Part shown: positions 61,801 to 64,000 of the stretch, piece after piece
How the letters are laid out: each line of letters begins with the position of its first letter
Position numbering within the stretch: the first letter of the stretch is position 1
Assembly: GCF_047495875.1 (NCBI RefSeq)
Contig: NC_092461.1
Coordinates: forward strand, 64,530,299 to 64,594,298
DNA: 64,000 nucleotides
Source: Pithys albifrons albifrons
Taxonomy: Eukaryota > Chordata > Aves > Passeriformes > Thamnophilidae
Direction: 5' to 3'
Position numbers and translations under genes: made by a program
Notes under the pieces: model-generated
Database searches by the model: none
What the model was told of the DNA's origin: nothing
Seen by the model: the letters and a program-made list of their open reading frames with translations, nothing else

Positions 61801-64000
61801 CCCATGGCTGTAGTCCCCACAGGAGAGGGACAGCCAGCAGTGCCTCAGGAATGAGGCAGACAGACAGGGCCAGCAGGTGAGTCTGGAGAAGGCAAAGGCA
61901 ATCAAGTAAGAGACTAAGAAAGAGTGAACACAAAGAGAAAGTGGAAAGAAAAGGAAGATAGAAGAAAAAATAAAGGAAAACAGAGAGGATGGATATGTGG
62001 CAAAGATAGTGTCAAATGGGCTATTTAGAAAATCAGACAACTCCTCTGATCTCTTCCATCAGCTGAAGGAAAACAAAGCTCAACATGATTTTGTTTGATG
62101 CAGGGAATAAAACCATTCCCTTACTGAAACCTGTGACAGGCTACAGCATTATTCCACTCTTTTTTTGTCAGGAAGGAGTTGCTAGTGTTCAACTAGTCAG
62201 GGCAGACATCACACTGTGAGGAAGAGTGAGAAAGGGAAATGCCAGCTTGGCTGCTATTTTGCAGGATGATAAAACTCTTCAGCATAGTTGGGAGCTGAGA
62301 TAAACTAGGTCTTACCATGGTTCCATGGCAGAAAGCCAGCTACATTGCTTTGCTTGACCTCTCATGGCTTTAGTCTTGCCCTAACTTACTTAATTGTGTT
62401 GTGACCTAATGCTCTCTGCATGCCCCACGGAGCTGGGACAGGTGCAGAGTCCACTGTTCCCTGAGCCCAGAGGGAGAGACAAGTTTAGGTTTTAGGGTTC
62501 ACACTCTCATATCTAGGAGGTGGCAGAGTTTTCCTATTGCTATGTAGAGATCTGGTTGCCATATCTGGAAAGTACTAGAATTATAGTGATACTGAAAGGC
62601 CAAGAAGGAAGCAGAGTTCTGATGTGTTCTGTGCCTGCCACCGACAGGCACCATGGCAAACAATCCATAAGTGTCTGCTTTGCATGGCGGCTGAATACCT
62701 TCTAATGTACTGAAATACCAATACATGGAGAATTATGTTGGAACCATTTAATAGTTACCTTCAGCACTTGGAGAGTCAATGTGCTGTATGGTAAGTACAG
62801 AAATTGTGTGCTTTCCAGGAAATTTGCAGAATAGCACAAATGATCATTTTACAGCTGCACTCTAAGTGCCAAAGTTTCTGTTTGTTTGGTAACATCAGTT
62901 GTGAATGTATTAGTAAAGATACGTTTTTATTTGCACTGTGATAGAGGTGGCAAACAGAGATGATTCTTTCTGTTAGGCTACTTTGTTGACAGATGAAGGT
63001 CTTTGGAAAGAAGGTATCCAAGTCCAGTCAAATATAACAACTCCTTATAGGAAAAACACTGACATATAAACAATGTAAAAACAGGAACTGTGAAAATTTT
63101 AAAAGTCTGATCCCCCTTTCAATGCTGAGGTCTGTATTTTTATGTTGAACCAGGTTTCTATTTCACTCAATGAAATGCCATGGATATGTTTGAAAAGAAG
63201 AGCAAAATTTCTCCCTCAGAGAATAGTAAATTTTCCTAGTGTTTGCAGTTTGCTCTTTGCAAATGGATGGAAAAAGGAGGGAATCCACCTCAAAAATTAT
63301 TAGAATACTGTCATAGTATCATTCATCTTGGCAAAAGTTGACTGAGCAGATGATGAAGATCCACTTAACTTGGACTCAATCAAAGGTTTTGCTATTTTCA
63401 TTTCACAGGCCAGATGTAGCTCATCACCAGTTGGAGCTGATTTCAGAAGAGGTGTTAGAGTTTGCTGGTCCAAGAGACGAACTGATCCAGGCATCAAAGG
63501 GAGCCATGAGAGAAGCATGTACTCTCCCCCCACTTGCAATTGTGTGTGGCACTGCCTGCTCACTGCTGACAGCCCCACGCCACCATCCCGGAGCAAGGGC
63601 TCTCACACTGCCCTCCTCAATCCTTCCCTCCCCATCCTGATATCTGTCCTTCTGGCAACCAGTTAAAGAGCACAGACTTGGTGCCTGCACAAAAGTGAGG
63701 AGGAATTGCTAATAAACACAAGCCTGTGCACTGGGAAAATTAGGAGCCAACTTCTTGCTCTGTGTTTGCTTGATTCATCCACACCTATATACTGAGCAAG
63801 GAGGTAGCTACCTCCTTGCAGTTCTCCTTTGTAGCTTTTTAAACTTTTTCATTCTTTTGTGGGGAACATGTTCTAAGTTATCTGTGCATCATCTTGTTGC
63901 CTGGTCTTTGTCACCCATGGCAGGAACTTTGTTAGTCTAAAATGACTGAAATGGGTTATTGGTGATGCCTACAGTATTAAAGATGCAAAAGATTGACCAA
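58831..64000. other. Unassigned DNA to the end of the window
   Basis: No gene is recognised over the last 5.2 kb. There is an 18-bp perfect palindrome at 59275-59292, a local GC-rich stretch at 60460-60600, a T15 run near 60980-60996 and an 11-bp-arm hairpin at 61291-61321. The 135-codon minus-strand frame at 60297-60704 lies over the GC-rich stretch and has plus-strand competitors. It has no visible domain. Confidence 0.5.

Overview
The window looks like AT-rich, gene-poor nuclear DNA from a bird, most likely a neoavian species. Three things support this. There are CR1 LINE fragments with the typical 3' end, read here on the minus strand as TCATAGAATCATAGAAT followed by a conserved block starting GGTTTGGGTTGGAAGGGACC. 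There are solo LTRs of endogenous retrovirus families that I recognise from songbird and other neoavian genomes. Dinucleotide and purine microsatellites are frequent. I found no convincing protein-coding gene: the long open frames fall in microsatellites, LTRs or CR1 remnants, and the rest are short and scattered. The window is therefore a gene desert or part of a very large intron.

Layout. 0-0.5 kb is a 457-bp pure purine microsatellite. 0.5-14.7 kb is largely unassigned. 14.7 kb has a short CR1 3' end. 15.7 kb has a short element with inverted ends (MITE-like). 16.68-17.28 kb is a minus-strand solo LTR flanked by an 8-bp direct repeat. 19.0-19.65 kb is an isolated CpG-enriched patch. 20.57 kb has a second MITE-like inverted repeat. 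27.1 and 44.3 kb have old MIR/CORE-SINE-like fragments. 29.8-30.13 kb is a 5S rRNA-derived retroelement with a perfect 13-bp target site duplication. 36.2 kb has a perfect 32-bp tandem duplication. 40.4-40.8 kb is an old CR1. 46.1-49.2 kb is a three-layer nest: a CR1 split by an LTR that is itself split by a second, complete LTR with TATA box, polyadenylation signal and 5-bp target duplication. 58.56 kb is another CR1 3' end.

The most interesting object is the 5S-derived element at 29,811-30,121 (minus strand). Its head keeps the A box of the internal Pol III promoter intact and the C box with one change. It is joined to about 185 bp of non-5S body, ends in a short CA tail with a small hairpin next to it, and is bounded by exact 13-bp direct repeats. 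That is the anatomy of a 5S-type SINE. The perfect target duplication suggests that much of its difference from 5S rRNA was already present in the source copy. Whether it is a multi-copy family or a single retroposed 5S read-through transcript can only be decided by a genome search.

No operon-like or multi-gene system was found. The biology visible here is transposon history plus a few candidate regulatory or noncoding-transcript signals, which are rated low.
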